This document shows, piece by piece, positions 17,089 to 25,878 of a DNA stretch of 64,000 nucleotides. The stretch covers positions 326,782-390,781 of the forward strand of contig DATIJH010000002.1 in assembly GCA_035478835.1 (NCBI GenBank). The letters run 5' to 3'. This DNA comes from DATASD01 sp035478835. Lineage in GTDB: Bacteria > Patescibacteriota > Saccharimonadia > Saccharimonadales > UBA4665. Under the pieces are notes generated by a model. That model worked only from the letters and a program-made list of their open reading frames with translations, had not been told where the DNA came from and ran no database searches. The position numbers and the translations under genes were made by a program. Within the stretch, counting starts at the first letter, position 1, and each line of letters starts with the position of its first letter.

Positions 17089-18327
17089 ATGACACGCTTT
17101 TTGTCGCAGACTTTGGGGGCGGAGGAGCCGCGGTTCGGGATGGCAGTGCAGGATTTGGAACGCGCAAGCGGCCACGAGAACACGGATATCCGGTTAAGTG
17201 CCGAAATCATCCAGCAAACCCAGGCCAAAATTCGCCAGCTTGGCCTTGACCCGCAAGATACAACCGGTCCGGAACTATACGGAGCCCTGCAAGAGCGCCT
17301 CCGCCAGGACGAGCAGCATTTGCGCGGCGTGCTTGGCCTGGGTGCTGGCGCTGCGCCCTCGGATGTGCTGTCGCGCATCCAGCAGTTTTTGGAAAATCAC
17401 GAGTTGCCCAAGAGCTGCTTTGCGCTCAAAAGCAGCGTTGCGAAGCGCCTGCTCAAAAAAATTCCGCCCAAAAAGGCGATGAAGCAACTCGGTTATCGCT
17501 CGGTAGATTCAATGCTTAAGCATGAGCCGGTTGCGCATATTTACACCGCAGCGCTGTTGCTCGAGACGCCGCAGTGGCTGCAAACCTACCGCGAGCAGTA
17601 CATGCGGCTGGCCCCCGGCGATTTCGAAAGTCGCAAAATAACCATTATGTACCCCAAGGCCAAAAAGTGGGAAAAACTGGCGCAAGCGTACGTTGGCCAG
17701 GCCAAGCAAAACATTGTGTGCCTAAAAGAGCTCGGCGCGATCATGATTTTACCGCATGAAACCGACATGCCCGGTCTGGCGATCACCACATTCCTGCTCG
17801 TCTTTAACGAAATGAACACCATACGGGCGCACAGTTCGTTCACAAAATTGCAGCAAGTTAAACCGGACTTTGGCGAAATTGTCAAAAACGCGGTCGAGCA
17901 AGAGCCCTATACGTCGGCCGAACTCGCCGGCCAGCCCGTGCCGTGGCGCCTCATCCAACGGTTTTATGCGCGCAATCGTCACGCATATCACCCGGATATT
18001 TTTGAACCGCACGTGCAGCCCGAAGATCTGGAGTGGTACGACGCCGAAGATTTGCTCAAGCAGCTCAAGCCGGCGCTTGGATTTTGGGAAGGCACGGCGG
18101 CGCTCAGCTTTTTGTACGAGGGCGAACCGGTGTCGCTCAACGTACTGGACGTGGCGCTCGGGCATTGCAACGGCCTCGGTTTCGCCGATCGCATCATCCA
18201 TTTTGTGCGCGAAAACATCTGGCACGAACTCATGATGCGCTACTTAAACCAAGAGAACCTGGAAGGCGCCATCCAGCAGCAGCTGTCCAAAGAATTAGTG
18301 GGTGAGCAAGAAGAGATGCTCATATGA
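17089..18327 (+). CDS. Conserved-looking protein of unknown function
   Basis: A 412-residue soluble protein that I do not recognise. It has a helical, charged N-terminal third, a Lys-rich stretch near residues 118-132 (VAKRLLKKIPPKKAMKQLG), and a mixed C-terminal part with YEGEPVSLNVLDVALGH. No transmembrane segment, signal peptide or metal motif is obvious. A weak -10 (TAATCT 17072-17077) and AGGTAAG lie before the ATG. The next gene begins 16 bases after its stop. Confidence 0.8.
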   Translation: MTRFLSQTLGAEEPRFGMAVQDLERASGHENTDIRLSAEIIQQTQAKIRQLGLDPQDTTGPELYGALQERLRQDEQHLRGVLGLGAGAAPSDVLSRIQQFLENHELPKSCFALKSSVAKRLLKKIPPKKAMKQLGYRSVDSMLKHEPVAHIYTAALLLETPQWLQTYREQYMRLAPGDFESRKITIMYPKAKKWEKLAQAYVGQAKQNIVCLKELGAIMILPHETDMPGLAITTFLLVFNEMNTIRAHSSFTKLQQVKPDFGEIVKNAVEQEPYTSAELAGQPVPWRLIQRFYARNRHAYHPDIFEPHVQPEDLEWYDAEDLLKQLKPALGFWEGTAALSFLYEGEPVSLNVLDVALGHCNGLGFADRIIHFVRENIWHELMMRYLNQENLEGAIQQQLSKELVGEQEEMLI

Positions 18328-18343
18328 AGAAAAGGAATTATGC

Positions 18344-19009
18344 ATGACCCCGTCTGATACAAATAGAAAAAGAAAACCATTAACGTACTCAATCTGCGTA
18401 TCGGGCGCGGCTGCTGGCGCAACGGTGAACACTTCGGCCGAACTCGCTGAGGCAGTCGGCGCGGCGATTGCCAAACAAGGCCACGTTTTAACTACCGGCG
18501 CAACTGTGGGCTTGCCATATTTTGCAGCTAAAGGCGCCAAAGCGGCGGGCGGTATGAGCATCGGATTTTCGCCGGCGGTGTCCCTGCGCGAGCATTTGCA
18601 CAAATACCGTTTGCCACACGACGTTTTTGACTTTATTAACTTTACCGGGCTCAACTACGTCGGCCGCGACCTGTATTTGGTGCAGTCGAGCGACGCCATT
18701 ATTACTATTGGCGGCCGGTTCGGCAGCTTGCATGAATTTACCTCGGCACTTGAGGCGCACAAGCCCTGCGGCGTACTGCTCGGCTCCGGCGGAACCGCCG
18801 ATCGTATCCCGGAGCTTATCCGCATTCTCGATCCGGCGCAAGGCAAAATGATTGTGTACGATGACGATCCGGTGCGGCTCGTCAAACGTCTTATAGAGCT
18901 ACTCGACGCCGAGCACCAGGATTTGCGCGAAGACCTCGCGGCCAACGATCAAGAATGGTTCCTGCGCAAAAAAGATTACAAGTCGCCGCATAACAGCCAC
19001 AAGGGCTAG
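18344..19009 (+). CDS. LOG/SLOG-type Rossmann protein
   Basis: A 221-residue nucleotide-binding protein of the LOG family, once annotated as possible lysine decarboxylase. YSICVSGAAAG at the start, LTTGATVGLPYFAAKGAKAAGG, and GGRFGSLHEFTSAL, the counterpart of the GGxGTxxE active-site motif. LOG enzymes release bases from nucleoside monophosphates; other members only sense nucleotides. The ATG at 18344 with AAAGGA upstream is preferred to a GTG 42 bases earlier inside the preceding gene. Confidence 0.82.
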   Translation: MTPSDTNRKRKPLTYSICVSGAAAGATVNTSAELAEAVGAAIAKQGHVLTTGATVGLPYFAAKGAKAAGGMSIGFSPAVSLREHLHKYRLPHDVFDFINFTGLNYVGRDLYLVQSSDAIITIGGRFGSLHEFTSALEAHKPCGVLLGSGGTADRIPELIRILDPAQGKMIVYDDDPVRLVKRLIELLDAEHQDLREDLAANDQEWFLRKKDYKSPHNSHKG

Positions 19010-19024
19010 CGCCGCCCGAGTAAT

Positions 19025-19813
19025 TTACTCGATGGCAAGAATGCCCGGAACTTCGTAGAGCGGCTGCCGGGGCTTAAGGTGTCTTTCTATGGCTGGCCCC
19101 ATGTAAAGGTCATTGGGCGGAAAGCGCCGGTCAATAGGTAGCCGCGCGAGCCGCCAGTTTTCGGCATGCAGGACAATGTCGCGCCGCACGATCAGAGAGA
19201 GCACGCGGTTGAGTACCGCTACTTCTGGTGTGGCGCTTTCAAAACCTTGAGAATTTTCGTAGACAGTAAGCGATATCGAATTAGGGGTCGCGGGCGGTGT
19301 TTGCTGCCCGGTGACATCTACCGGCTGTTCGGGCGGGAGGGTTTTTGTGTACTTTAAAGCTCCGCATTGTGACATGGCAAGTCTCGTTAGGCGCTGAGTT
19401 TCGCCGGGATCGGCTTGCTCGGGCGCAAGATCAACGGTCTTTTCAACAAACCTGCCATCCTTGCTGTTGGGCTGGCCCATTGCGCGGATAAATCTTCGCT
19501 CAAGCCCGAACGTCCCGTTAGCGTCGAGTGGCTCAAGATCTTCGTCATAGTGAAATGTCGGTGATGCAGTTATTTCGTGAGCTACGGCCGTGCCGAGCAG
19601 CTGCGTTATTTCTGGCGTTGCGCGCCAGACGATATTAACCCCAAACCACCGTTGCCTTTCTCCGTGGTCGTCGTAATAGTGCCGTACAGTTTGTATTTGC
19701 AGGCCCGGCAGGTCGGCGGCCATATCTTTGCATTGGGCCCAGAGCTGCTCATATGGCAGAGCTTCTGGGTGCCGGCCCATTTCGGGCAATGGCGATAAGG
19801 ACGTAGAGCTCAT
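19025..19813 (-). CDS. Protein of unknown function, divergent from uvrB
   Basis: A 262-residue soluble protein I cannot assign. It has an acidic, Pro-containing middle and no clear motif or membrane segment. The start at 19813 follows AGGATT; an upstream in-frame codon at 19858 would overlap uvrB. Its -10 (TATACT on the minus strand, 19828 to 19823) overlaps that of uvrB. Confidence 0.72.
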   Translation of the reverse strand: MSSTSLSPLPEMGRHPEALPYEQLWAQCKDMAADLPGLQIQTVRHYYDDHGERQRWFGVNIVWRATPEITQLLGTAVAHEITASPTFHYDEDLEPLDANGTFGLERRFIRAMGQPNSKDGRFVEKTVDLAPEQADPGETQRLTRLAMSQCGALKYTKTLPPEQPVDVTGQQTPPATPNSISLTVYENSQGFESATPEVAVLNRVLSLIVRRDIVLHAENWRLARLPIDRRFPPNDLYMGPAIERHLKPRQPLYEVPGILAIE

Positions 19814-19822
19814 AATCCTGAT

Positions 19823-19839
19823 AGTATACAATATAAGAA
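19823..19839. promoter_or_regulatory. Symmetric divergent -10 shared by uvrB and its neighbour
   Basis: Only 25 bases separate the two ATG codons. AGTATACAAT (19823-19832) holds a forward TACAAT (19827-19832) placing the uvrB start at its ATG, and a reverse TATACT placing the neighbour's start 3 bases before its ATG. Both share the palindrome GTATAC. Confidence 0.6.
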
Positions 19840-21803
19840 TGAGTAAGTTTGAGCTCAAGAGTGATTATTCGCCCATGGGCGACCAGCCGGCGGCTATTGC
19901 GCAGCTAACAAAGGGCGTGCAGGATGGTTTGCACCATCAGACGCTGCTGGGCGTGACTGGCTCGGGCAAAACGTTCAGCATGGCGAACGTGATTCAAAAT
20001 ACCCAAAAACCGACGCTGGTTTTGAGTCACAATAAAACGCTCGCCGCACAGCTGTACGGCGAGTTTAAAAAATTCTTTCCGAACAACGCGGTGCATTATT
20101 TTGTAAGCTACTTTGATTACTACCAGCCGGAAGCGTATATTCCGCGCAGCGACACCTACATCGAAAAAGATTCGCAGATTAACGAGGAGATCGACCGGCT
20201 GCGCCACGCCGCGACCGACGCGCTGTTGACGCGGCGCGATGTGATCATTGTGGCCAGTGTGAGCTGCATTTACGGCATTGGTTCGGTGCAAGATTACGAC
20301 GGACTGGCTTTGCAGGTCGAGGTCGGCGCACAGCGCAAGCGCGACAAGTTTTTGCGCCACCTCACCGACATTCAATATCAGCGCAACGACATGGACTTCC
20401 ACCGTGGTACATTCCGCGTGCGTGGCGATGTGGTGGATGTATTTCCGGCCGGCGAAGAGCTCGCTTACCGCATTGAATTTTTTGGCGACGAGGTAGAGCG
20501 CATTACGCAAATCGACCCACTGACCGGTGAAGTTTTGCAGCGCCCGAATGTGCTCAAGATTTTCCCGAGCTCACACTACGTGACACCACAAGAAAAACTG
20601 AAGGTAGCACTCGGCCACATCGAGCACGAGCTTGAACAGCGGCTCGCATTATTTAAACGCGAGGGCAAACTGCTGGAGGCGCAGCGGCTGGAGCAGCGCA
20701 CGCGTTTTGACCTCGAAATGCTGGAAGAAACCGGCTTTGTAAAAGGCATCGAAAACTACAGCCGCTATTTAACCAACCGCGAGCCGGGTGAGCAGCCGGC
20801 CACGCTGCTCGATTACTTCCCGGACGACTACTTGCTGCTGGTCGACGAATCACACATGAGCATTCCGCAGGTCCGCGGTATGTATAACGGCGACCGCGCC
20901 CGCAAAGAAGTGCTGGTAGAGCACGGTTTTCGCCTGCCGAGTGCGCTCGACAACCGGCCGCTCACATTCACGGAGTTTGAACGCCAGGTCAACCAGGCGA
21001 TTTACGTCAGCGCCACGCCGGCCGAGTACGAGCTCAGCCGCAGCCCGGAGCCAGCGCAGCAAGTTATCCGTCCAACCGGCTTGCTCGATCCGCCGATCGA
21101 AATTCGCCCGGTCGATGGCCAGATCGACGACCTGCTTGCCGAAATTCGTAAAACCATCGACAAGCACCAGCGCGTGCTCGTCACCACGCTCACCAAACGC
21201 ATGAGCGAAGATCTGACCGATTACCTCAAAGAGCTCAACATAAAAGTGGCGTATCTGCACAGCGACGTCGATACGCTCGACCGCACCGACATTTTGCGCG
21301 ACCTGCGACTGGGCGTGTACGACGTGCTGGTCGGCATTAACCTGTTGCGTGAGGGGCTCGATTTGCCGGAAGTTTCGCTGGTGGCGATCCTGGACGCCGA
21401 TAAAGAAGGCTTCTTACGCAGCGTACAAGCGCTTATTCAAACGGTTGGCCGCGCCGCCCGTCACGTCGAAGGCCGCGTCATTATGTACGCCGACCGCATT
21501 ACCGACAGTATGCGCCGCACATTGGACGAAACCGATCGCCGCCGCAGCATTCAGGAGCAGTACAACAAAGAGCACGGCATTACGCCGCGCGGCATCTCAA
21601 AGGTGATCGAGAAAGGCATGCGCCCGGACTTGCCCGAGGAAGCCAAGCGCGCCAAGCTCGACCTCAAAAAGATTCCAAAGGACGAGTACGGGCCGCTTGT
21701 TAAAGACCTGAGCTCGCAAATGGAGCTGGCCGCCGCCAATCTGGAGTTCGAAAAAGCGGCCGAGCTGCGCGACATCATCGAAGATATTCGCAAAAAAATG
21801 TAA
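19839..21803 (+). CDS. uvrB: Excinuclease ABC subunit B
   Basis: A 654-residue DNA repair helicase-like subunit that receives damaged DNA from UvrA and presents it to UvrC. Walker A GVTGSGKTFSMAN (about residues 38-50), the beta-hairpin region with YYQPEAYIP, DEAD-type LLLVDESHMSIPQVRGMYNGD, helicase motifs GINLLREGLDLPEVSLV and QTVGRAARH, and a C-terminal UVR helix pair (MELAAANLEFEKAAELRD). The ATG at 19839 gives the standard N-terminus; it is predicted leaderless. Confidence 0.98.
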   Translation: MSKFELKSDYSPMGDQPAAIAQLTKGVQDGLHHQTLLGVTGSGKTFSMANVIQNTQKPTLVLSHNKTLAAQLYGEFKKFFPNNAVHYFVSYFDYYQPEAYIPRSDTYIEKDSQINEEIDRLRHAATDALLTRRDVIIVASVSCIYGIGSVQDYDGLALQVEVGAQRKRDKFLRHLTDIQYQRNDMDFHRGTFRVRGDVVDVFPAGEELAYRIEFFGDEVERITQIDPLTGEVLQRPNVLKIFPSSHYVTPQEKLKVALGHIEHELEQRLALFKREGKLLEAQRLEQRTRFDLEMLEETGFVKGIENYSRYLTNREPGEQPATLLDYFPDDYLLLVDESHMSIPQVRGMYNGDRARKEVLVEHGFRLPSALDNRPLTFTEFERQVNQAIYVSATPAEYELSRSPEPAQQVIRPTGLLDPPIEIRPVDGQIDDLLAEIRKTIDKHQRVLVTTLTKRMSEDLTDYLKELNIKVAYLHSDVDTLDRTDILRDLRLGVYDVLVGINLLREGLDLPEVSLVAILDADKEGFLRSVQALIQTVGRAARHVEGRVIMYADRITDSMRRTLDETDRRRSIQEQYNKEHGITPRGISKVIEKGMRPDLPEEAKRAKLDLKKIPKDEYGPLVKDLSSQMELAAANLEFEKAAELRDIIEDIRKKM

Positions 21804-21819
21804 AACAGGAGACTGCGTT

Positions 21820-22488
21820 TTGAGCAGCGAACGACCGCGGAATGGAAAATGGCGCCCGGATTTAGGCGCGCCCGGCATCGGCCGGCTTATAACCGACGAA
21901 GCGGTGCACACACAAAATAATGAGATACTAAGCGCGCTTGCCGACGAGGTCAAACTGCCTTTGTTACCGAATCCGCGGCTCGGCTTGCTGTATTTTACAG
22001 AAGACATGCTAGTGCTACGTGGCATTGAATCGGGCGGCAAAGCTCTGGAAATATACCAGAATTCCTGGGGTTATAGGAGCAGGCTGGCTGAGCGGGAAGT
22101 CCCTATACTTCTTAAAAATATTGTCCATATGAATACGCGCGGTGTAGTTACGCGCGAGGTAATCGTCCACCCTGAATTAAAGGACGAAATGCGAGTCCTA
22201 GGAGCGGCGCTCAGCGCCGAGAGTGATGGCACGCGTTTAAACACGCTTGGTCTTACCCCGGACGGCAAGGGAATGCTGCTGCGCATTGGGCAGCTCGCCT
22301 CTCGCGTGAGGGATTTGCGTGACGCACCGCACCGCGAACGTATTAACGAAACCCTTATGGCCGCACCATGGGAGGAGGGTGTGGCGATGCTCGCGCCGTT
22401 GCAAGCGATCGAGCCTGATCCGCGGTGGCGGCAGCTCGATGGAGCAACGTACGGCGCAATGCAAGATCCGGGAGCGCACAATGTGTAG
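21820..22488 (+). CDS. Unknown protein, first of an orphan trio (TTG start)
   Basis: A 222-residue protein with no recognised domain. AGGAG at 21807-21811 stands 8 bases before a TTG codon, which I take as the start. It follows uvrB by 16 bases and overlaps the next gene by 8 bases, so it may be cotranscribed with uvrB. No signal peptide or membrane helix is apparent. Confidence 0.68.
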   Translation: MSSERPRNGKWRPDLGAPGIGRLITDEAVHTQNNEILSALADEVKLPLLPNPRLGLLYFTEDMLVLRGIESGGKALEIYQNSWGYRSRLAEREVPILLKNIVHMNTRGVVTREVIVHPELKDEMRVLGAALSAESDGTRLNTLGLTPDGKGMLLRIGQLASRVRDLRDAPHRERINETLMAAPWEEGVAMLAPLQAIEPDPRWRQLDGATYGAMQDPGAHNV

Positions 22489-23020
22489 CCGCAATGTGCT
22501 TGGCATCGGACGTCCGCTCCTTGGCGGGGAGTTGATCGAATCTTCGCACGAGCAATTGCAAAAGCTCGGCTTTTCTATGGAAGTTGCGGACGGCGAACGC
22601 GAATGGTCGGTAAAATTCGTTACGAAAGAAATGCTCGGGTCGTCTGCTGTTGATGCCGCGGATCTGTTCGAATCGTATCGCGCTTCTGATGCTTATGACG
22701 CGACAGTTTCGGATGGTGCGTACCACATGAAGATCGGAAAGTTCGTTGTAAGGAGACAGCTTGTGGTGCGGCGGGTTCTGCCCGACACACATCTAAAACG
22801 GCGCGAAGCCGAGCCGCTACTCAAGCATTGCATGCCCGATATGCCGGCCAAAGAAGTCTACAATCAGCTATTTTACATGCCGGTGGGCCATCTTGATCTA
22901 AGTGCAATACACGGAGATAGGAACGAATTGCTCAACGCACTGGACGCATACCAAAACGGTCCTGATTTTGCGCTGCAAGGGGCGGCATTCGGGCCGCTGC
23001 AAATCCAGCGCAGTGCTTGA
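22481..23020 (+). CDS. Unknown protein, second of an orphan trio
   Basis: A 179-residue protein without recognised motif. The ATG at 22481, preceded by GGGAG, overlaps the previous stop (ATGTGTAG). A frame extending back to 22319 lies wholly inside the previous gene and is rejected. It contains LPDTHLKRREAEPLLKHCM and a C-terminal helical segment. Confidence 0.68.
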   Translation: MCSRNVLGIGRPLLGGELIESSHEQLQKLGFSMEVADGEREWSVKFVTKEMLGSSAVDAADLFESYRASDAYDATVSDGAYHMKIGKFVVRRQLVVRRVLPDTHLKRREAEPLLKHCMPDMPAKEVYNQLFYMPVGHLDLSAIHGDRNELLNALDAYQNGPDFALQGAAFGPLQIQRSA

Positions 23021-23053
23021 TTTTTCGTGGCCATAAAGTAAAAGGATGGGCGC

Positions 23054-23707
23054 ATGACTAAAAATTCGGAAGAGTATCGACCACCTGGCGCAAACACCTA
23101 CGACCCGGCAGATATGATCGTGCCGATTGGGAATGCGGATTTGTTTTCATCTGGAATCAGGCGAAAGGTAAAAGAGCGCCACAGCACCCGTTTCCACGAA
23201 AGTGCACAGCGGATTGAAAGTGGGCTGCAGGGAATTCATATCCCGCACCGCGCTGTGTTGTTTCCGGCGATCACGCACGTTACGAAATATGAATTCGCGG
23301 CTTGTGTTGAGTCACCGCAAGAACGTCTAAAAGTTATGGATGACATATATTATGGGCAAAATGGGAGAAATCGCGTTCTTAGCGCCCTTCACCATATGAG
23401 TTTGAGGTGTGCGGGCATCGTAGTGACGCCGCCGTCGGCAATAGGCAACGTGCCATGCCGGTTTATGGTTGCACTGGCAGCGACTGGGCTGCGGCAGATT
23501 AGAAAGCAGCACGAAGAAATCCGCCGCCGCGTGTATGGTGGCGCAGAGGCGCCGGATATGCCGATCGGCATCACGCTGGTTGAGGCGGCAATGAGCGAAA
23601 ACCAATTCTACGAAAGACAGGCTGCATTGCAAGCGATTGCCACCAGCGCCGAGCCGGTCCCGCAGCCGCTCGTAGCTAAGTTCCAAGGTATCGAGTACAA
23701 ACCTTAG
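23054..23707 (+). CDS. Unknown protein, third of an orphan trio
   Basis: A 217-residue soluble protein, helical in its second half (RQIRKQHEEIRRRVYGG). AAAGGATG precedes the ATG at a distance of 6-10 bases. No family recognised. It ends 52 bases before gatC. Confidence 0.7.
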   Translation: MTKNSEEYRPPGANTYDPADMIVPIGNADLFSSGIRRKVKERHSTRFHESAQRIESGLQGIHIPHRAVLFPAITHVTKYEFAACVESPQERLKVMDDIYYGQNGRNRVLSALHHMSLRCAGIVVTPPSAIGNVPCRFMVALAATGLRQIRKQHEEIRRRVYGGAEAPDMPIGITLVEAAMSENQFYERQAALQAIATSAEPVPQPLVAKFQGIEYKP

Positions 23708-23718
23708 TCGCATCAAAG

Positions 23719-23757
23719 GGCTAAACACTGCGAACAGAATCTGGTATAGTGTACTAA
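23719..23757 (+). promoter_or_regulatory. gatC promoter region with a motif shared with the 109-bp repeat
   Basis: TATAGT at 23745-23750 gives a start about 23757, 3 bases before the gatC ATG. Just upstream, GCTAAACACTGCGAACAGAAT (23720-23740) matches GCTCAAACACTGCGGACAGGAT of the 109-bp repeats apart from one gap and two G-to-A changes. Confidence 0.45.
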
Positions 23758-23759
23758 AT

Positions 23760-24053
23760 ATGGCGAAACTTTCCCGAGACGATGTATTAAAATTGGCTAA
23801 GCTCGCGCGGCTTTCCCTGAAAGAATCAGAGATCAAAGAGTTCGAAGCGCAGATTAACGAAATCTTGCGCTACATCGAGCAGCTGCAAAAAGTTGACGTG
23901 AGCGGCCTCAAACCAACCTCACAAGTGACAGGTCTTACGAACGTAATGCGTGACGACGAAGTCACCGATTACAGCCTTACGCCCGAAGATCTGCTACGCG
24001 GCGTGCCGCACAAACAAGACGGCCTGATAAAAGTGAAAAGGATGATCGGATGA
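23760..24053 (+). CDS. gatC: Asp/Glu-tRNA amidotransferase subunit C
   Basis: A 97-residue stabilising subunit of GatCAB, which converts mischarged Asp-tRNA(Asn) or Glu-tRNA(Gln) to the amidated form. LKLAKLARLSLKESEIKEFEAQINEIL at the start and LRDD-like VMRDDEVTD followed by LLRGVPHKQDGLIKVKRMI are typical. It leads gatC-gatA-X-gatB and overlaps gatA by 4 bases (ATGA). A near-leaderless start is predicted. Confidence 0.96.
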   Translation: MAKLSRDDVLKLAKLARLSLKESEIKEFEAQINEILRYIEQLQKVDVSGLKPTSQVTGLTNVMRDDEVTDYSLTPEDLLRGVPHKQDGLIKVKRMIG

Positions 24054-25474
24054 GCGCTTGGCTATCAATTGCCGAAATTGCCGAAAAGGTACAAAAAGGC
24101 GAGCTGCGCGCCGCTGATTTAGTAGAACAGGCGCTTGCCGCTATTGCCGGCCACGCCGAATACAAAGCCATCATTGCGACGCTGGCCGAACGCGCCCGCG
24201 AACGTGCCGCCTCTGTTGACGCCGCTGTTAAAAACAAGCACAAGGTCGGCCGCTTGGCTGGCGTACCCTTTATTGCTAAGGACAATTTTTTAGTTTTTGG
24301 CGCAGAAACCACTGCTGCCAGCAATATGCTTCGCGGCTTTAATGCGCCGTATCAGGCGACGGCGATTGAGCGGCTTGAGGCCGAGGGCGCCATTTGTGTC
24401 GCCAAGGCCAACCTCGACGCGTTTGCGCACGGCTCATCAACCGAAAACAGCGATTTTATGACGACCAAAAACCCGCACGACCCAGCGCGCGTACCGGGCG
24501 GCTCGTCTGGCGGCTCGGCTGCGGCAGTTATGCTTGACATGGCGCCGTTTGCTTTGGGTACCGACACTGGCGGCTCGATCCGTTTGCCGGCCAGTTTTTG
24601 CGGCGCAGTGGGTCTGAAACCAACGTACGGGTTGGTGTCGCGCTCCGGGGTGGTGGCGATGGCCAGCAGTCTGGATGTTATTGGTCCGCTGACGCGAACA
24701 GTGGACGACGCTGCGATCGTGCTCGACGTTATGTGCGGCACCGATCCGCTCGACAGCACTACCATTGCGCGTGACGCCGACAGTTACACCAAGCTGAACG
24801 CACATCTCAAAGGCAAAAAAATCGGCATCATTAAAGAATACATGGGCGAGGGTTTGAGCGCCGACGTCCGCGACCGCATTCAGGCGGCGATCGACAACCT
24901 GCAAGCCGCCGAAGCCGAGCTGGTCGAAATCAGCCTGCCGTCTTTGCCGCTTGCTCTGGCGTGCTATTACGTCATTTGCCCGGCAGAAGTCAGCAGCAAC
25001 TTGAGCCGCTACGATGGCCAACGCTACGGTCATAGCGCAAAAGATGCAGCCAACCTCGAAGAAAGCTTTAACAAATCACGATCCGAAGGCTTTGGCAAAG
25101 AGGCCAAGCGCCGTATTATGATCGGCACATACGTGCTCAGCAGCGGTTACTATGATGCATATTACAAGCGGGCGCAAACAGTGCGCACCAAAATCATCAA
25201 CGAATTTGCTGATGCTTTTAAGCAAGTTGACTTTTTGCTTGGTCCAACTGCGCCGCAAACCGCTTTTAAAATCGGCGAAAACGCGCACGATCCGCTGCAA
25301 ATGTACCTAACAGACATCATGACGGTGGGCGCCAACCTGGCCGGCATTCCGGCAATCAGTATCCCTGCCGGCGATGTCGACGGCCTGCCGGTCGGTTTAC
25401 AGCTGATGGCAGCGCAAGGCAAAGACCGCGCTTTGCTCGGTGTGGCCAAGGCAACGGAAAGGGTAATTTCATGA
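24050..25474 (+). CDS. gatA: Asp/Glu-tRNA amidotransferase subunit A
   Basis: A 474-residue amidase-signature subunit that releases ammonia from glutamine. The Ser-cisSer-Lys triad is visible: Lys near residue 76 (IAKDNF), Ser near 151 (GGSSGGSAAAV) and Ser near 175 (GTDTGGSIRLPASF). GLKPTYGLVSRSG follows. Length is normal. It overlaps the small gene X downstream by 4 bases. Confidence 0.97.
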   Translation: MSAWLSIAEIAEKVQKGELRAADLVEQALAAIAGHAEYKAIIATLAERARERAASVDAAVKNKHKVGRLAGVPFIAKDNFLVFGAETTAASNMLRGFNAPYQATAIERLEAEGAICVAKANLDAFAHGSSTENSDFMTTKNPHDPARVPGGSSGGSAAAVMLDMAPFALGTDTGGSIRLPASFCGAVGLKPTYGLVSRSGVVAMASSLDVIGPLTRTVDDAAIVLDVMCGTDPLDSTTIARDADSYTKLNAHLKGKKIGIIKEYMGEGLSADVRDRIQAAIDNLQAAEAELVEISLPSLPLALACYYVICPAEVSSNLSRYDGQRYGHSAKDAANLEESFNKSRSEGFGKEAKRRIMIGTYVLSSGYYDAYYKRAQTVRTKIINEFADAFKQVDFLLGPTAPQTAFKIGENAHDPLQMYLTDIMTVGANLAGIPAISIPAGDVDGLPVGLQLMAAQGKDRALLGVAKATERVIS

Positions 25475-25878
25475 GACTACGAATATGGCCCGGCAAGCGC
25501 GAGCTCAAGACCGGCCGCTTTCAAAAACGCTGGCAAGAGCTCCAAAAACTCCTAAGCAACAAAGAAAACTGGGCCGAAGTTATTAAAAACGCCGATAAAT
25601 TGCTCGACGAAGCGCTGCGTAAAAAGCGCATCCGCGGCAAAAACATGGGCGAGCGCTTGGTGCAGGCGCAGCGCATTTTGAGCGACAACGACGGCGTATG
25701 GTTTGGGCACAAACTGCGCACCAAGCTCGACGCCGATCCGGACGCCGCGCTGAAAGAAAGCGACGTCAAGAACGCGCTGGTCGGTATTCGCCAGGCTTTG
25801 AAAGACCTCGGCGCGTTGCCTGCCTCGATCAGCCAGGCCGCCAAAGACACCGAAAAAGGATCTGCCAATGCTAAGTAA
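25471..25878 (+). CDS. Small helical protein inside the gat operon
   Basis: A 135-residue basic, mostly helical protein with no recognised domain. It overlaps gatA by 4 bases and gatB by 11, so it is translated in step with them. Motifs such as RFQKRWQELQKLLSNKENW and a Lys/Arg-rich stretch (about residues 49-58) could bind RNA (inference). It is not one of the known Gat subunits. Confidence 0.8.
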   Translation: MRLRIWPGKRELKTGRFQKRWQELQKLLSNKENWAEVIKNADKLLDEALRKKRIRGKNMGERLVQAQRILSDNDGVWFGHKLRTKLDADPDAALKESDVKNALVGIRQALKDLGALPASISQAAKDTEKGSANAK

